A DNA stretch of 64,000 nt. Origin: SB11 sp965222995 (lineage in GTDB: Bacteria > Bacteroidota > Bacteroidia > UBA8524). Numbering within the stretch: position 1 is the stretch's first letter; each line of letters opens with the position of its first letter. Shown piece by piece: positions 62,187-64,000 of the stretch. The stretch is from contig OZ244977.1 in assembly GCA_965222995.1 (NCBI GenBank), forward strand, positions 682,001 to 746,000, in the 5' to 3' direction. The notes below the pieces were generated by a model. It was not told the DNA's origin and did no database searches. It worked only from the letters and a program-made list of their open reading frames with translations. A program made the translations under genes and the position numbers.

Positions 62187-63730
62187 TAAGCCATTTTATC
62201 CGTTACTACTTTATAGGTAGGGTCTTCATAGATGTTTACATCTATAATCTCCTCTGCATTTTTCAATAGTGTTCTACAATCAGCGCTAAGGTGTTTTAGA
62301 TGCAGTTTTTTACCTGCTTTTTGGTAACGCTCGGTAAGCTTATTTAATGCCTCAATTCCACTCATATCAGCTACACGACTTTCGGCAAAGTCTATAATTA
62401 CTTCCTCAGGATCATCAAGAATATCAAACTTTTCATTAAAAGTAGCTACCGAACCAAAGAAAAGTGGGCCGTAGATTTCGTAGTGCTTCACTCCGTCTTC
62501 ATCAATTCTTTTTCTGGCTCTAATTCGGGTGGCATTTTCCCAAGCAAATTTCAATGCTGATATAATTACTCCAATCAAAACGGCTAATGCTAAATTATGG
62601 AAGATTAATGTGATAGCAGCCACCAATACCATTACTATAATATCGGTAAGCGGCATTTTGCCAAAGGTTTTCAAGCTTGCCCACTCAAATGTACCGATGG
62701 CAACCATAATCATTAGTCCTGTTAGAGCAGCCATTGGCATTTGCTCAATATACTCGGCAAAAAACATAATGAACACTAACAGCAAAATAGAAGCCACTAT
62801 ACCTGATAATCTTGCTCTTGCTCCTGAAGATATATTAATCAAACTTTGCCCAATCATAGCACAACCTCCCATGCCGCTAAAGAAACCTGTTACCACATTG
62901 GCGGCTCCTTGAGCTACACACTCTTTATTACTACGCCCACGGGTTTGGGTAATCTCATCCACTAAGTTTAGTGTTAAAAGGCTTTCAGTCAATCCAACAC
63001 CTGCAATAATTAAAGCATAAGGAAAAATTACAGTTAATGCTTCCCAAGTAAAAGGTATTTCAGGAATATGAAAAGGTGGGAAGCCTCCACTTATGGGGGC
63101 AATATCACCTACGTTTTTAGTCTCAATGTTAAAACCTAAAATAATGGCAGTAACCACTAAGATAGCCGTGAGCGAAGCAGGTAGTGCCTTGGTAATCTTA
63201 GGTAAGCCCCAAATAATAAGCATAGTAAGCAAAACAAATCCCAACATGATATATAGAGGGGTACCTGTGAGCCATTGCATTACACCGTTAGCATCCTCGT
63301 ACTTAAATTGGTCTAGCTGAGCTAAGAAAATCACTATGGCTAAACCGTTTACAAAGCCAAACATTACAGGGTGAGGCACTAAGCGAATAAACTTACCCAA
63401 GCGGAACAGTCCCGCTGCTATTTGCAATACACCGGCCAATACAACAGCAGCAAAAATATATTCTACTCCATGAGATTTCGCTAATGACACAATTACTACT
63501 GCTATAGCCCCAGTAGCTCCTGAAATCATTCCCGGGCGACCACCTAAAACCGATGTTACCAAACCGATGGTAAAAGCAGCATATAGCCCCGTCAAAGGAG
63601 ATAGTCCTGCAATAAGTGAAAAGGCAACAGCTTCCGGCACTAAAGCAAGGGCAACAGTGATACCCGAAAGTACTTCCGATTTATAATCAACCTTCTGTTT
63701 TAAATCAAACAGATTAAAATATTTCTTCAT
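62186..63730 (-). CDS. SulP-family anion transporter with STAS domain
   Basis: This 514-residue inner-membrane protein has the SLC26/SulP core: EVLSGITVALALVPEAVAFS, SPLTGLYAAFTIGLVTSVLG, GMISGATGAIAVVI, NVVTGFFSGMGGCAMIGQSL and NISSGARARLSGIV. About 10-12 membrane segments are followed by a C-terminal STAS domain (about 415-514, VIIDFAESRVADMSGIEALN). SulP proteins carry sulfate, bicarbonate or other anions with Na+ or H+. Which anion cannot be told. It ends inside the right inverted-repeat arm and stands alone. Confidence 0.93.
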   Translation of the reverse strand: MKKYFNLFDLKQKVDYKSEVLSGITVALALVPEAVAFSLIAGLSPLTGLYAAFTIGLVTSVLGGRPGMISGATGAIAVVIVSLAKSHGVEYIFAAVVLAGVLQIAAGLFRLGKFIRLVPHPVMFGFVNGLAIVIFLAQLDQFKYEDANGVMQWLTGTPLYIMLGFVLLTMLIIWGLPKITKALPASLTAILVVTAIILGFNIETKNVGDIAPISGGFPPFHIPEIPFTWEALTVIFPYALIIAGVGLTESLLTLNLVDEITQTRGRSNKECVAQGAANVVTGFFSGMGGCAMIGQSLINISSGARARLSGIVASILLLVFIMFFAEYIEQMPMAALTGLMIMVAIGTFEWASLKTFGKMPLTDIIVMVLVAAITLIFHNLALAVLIGVIISALKFAWENATRIRARKRIDEDGVKHYEIYGPLFFGSVATFNEKFDILDDPEEVIIDFAESRVADMSGIEALNKLTERYQKAGKKLHLKHLSADCRTLLKNAEEIIDVNIYEDPTYKVVTDKMA

Positions 63731-63880
63731 TCAAATAAGTAAAAATGGATTTCGGAACGCTTGTTCCAAAAAGAATAAGAATCGTTTTCAAATTTGCGGC
63801 AAAAGTATCTTTAATAAGAAGCAAAGCCAAACTGGCTTGCAGATTTCTCATTTCTTTAGGGCAACTAAAAGCAAACTTAT

Positions 63881-63888
63881 TATACTTG
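63881..63888 (+). promoter_or_regulatory. Possible variant -7 element for rfbA
   Basis: TATACTTG, one base from TAnnTTTG, lies four bases before the rfbA ATG, so the transcript would be leaderless or start slightly downstream. Confidence 0.25.
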
Positions 63889-63892
63889 TACT

Positions 63893-64000
63893 ATGAAAGG
63901 TATTATTCTCGCAGGAGGTTCAGGAACAAGACTACACCCACTAACAATTGCAGTAAGTAAACAACTAATGCCTGTTTACGATAAACCCATGATTTACTAC
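63893..64000 (+). CDS. rfbA: Glucose-1-phosphate thymidylyltransferase, first 36 residues only
   Basis: The frame opens MKGIILAGGSGTRLHPLTIA then VSKQLMPVYDKPMIYY, the nucleotidyltransferase signature GGSGTRL followed by the QLMPVYDKPMIYY of RfbA. It is cut by the end of the window. RfbA makes dTDP-glucose, the substrate of RfbB, whose gene is 46 kb away at 16475. The neighbouring SulP gene is divergent. Confidence 0.95.
   Translation, partial: MKGIILAGGSGTRLHPLTIAVSKQLMPVYDKPMIYY

Overview
This 64 kb window is a stretch of AT-rich chromosome from a member of the Bacteroidota. The evidence is: several secreted proteins ending in type IX secretion (T9SS) sorting domains, one of them in the gliding-motility-associated type B form; a TonB-dependent receptor with an N-terminal carboxypeptidase-regulatory-like domain; an alpha/beta-fused branched-chain ketoacid dehydrogenase E1; almost no Shine-Dalgarno sequences; and repeated TAnnTTTG (-7 type) promoter elements just upstream of genes. 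Menaquinone genes and aerobic tyrosine breakdown suggest a free-living respiring heterotroph rather than a gut anaerobe. I cannot name a genus.

Layout. 1-7.5 kb: end of an endonuclease/phosphatase gene, ppk1, the RNase P RNA gene (rnpB), an NtrC-type regulator, a Sua5-type tRNA modification gene, a tiny secreted protein that is little more than a T9SS tail, and lepA. 7.5-12.7 kb: an NHL/PKD secreted protein, purC, phoH, a SAM hydrolase-like gene and a small monooxygenase-like gene. 12.7-17.6 kb: ndk facing a forward run of nrnA, two FKBP prolyl isomerases and rfbB. 17.7-24.4 kb: gyrB, then a tight reverse operon (unknown protein, RdgB fused to an AAC(6')-like acetyltransferase, membrane DnaJ protein, asparaginase, RluA-type pseudouridine synthase). 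24.5-30.1 kb: acetyltransferase, lipoprotein, chromate-type transporter, menA-menC and a TerB-like gene. 30.1-34.1 kb: two tandem paralogous T9SS cargo proteins. 34.1-37.9 kb: an alkyltransferase-like DNA repair protein, a degenerate TrpF-like protein, and an HYC/CC/PP-type protein upstream of a TonB receptor that is probably metal-related. 38.1-45.1 kb: PhoX-like T9SS protein, an imelysin-like/di-haem peroxidase fusion, an M48 protease lipoprotein, two small coiled-coil envelope proteins and an Omp28-like lipoprotein. 45.1-56.6 kb: a GAF/histidine-box/receiver protein with no ATPase domain, fused E1, a giant PKD protein, twin MscS channels, a sulfatase and a gene interrupted by an in-frame stop. 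56.7-64 kb: pckA, hmgA-hpd for tyrosine breakdown, a 2-oxoglutarate oxygenase gene bracketed by direct and inverted repeats, a SulP transporter and the start of rfbA.

Most of the window is housekeeping. No tRNA, rRNA, CRISPR array, transposase or phage gene was seen. The most unusual items are the RdgB-AAC(6')-like fusion, the repeat-bracketed oxygenase gene, the GAF-DHp-REC protein, the TrpF-like protein without its catalytic cysteine, the solo T9SS-tail protein, the intercistronic inverted repeat in the HYC-TonB receptor operon, and the gene at 56.0-56.6 kb with an internal TAG. Protein family names below come from motif recognition by eye, not from a database search.
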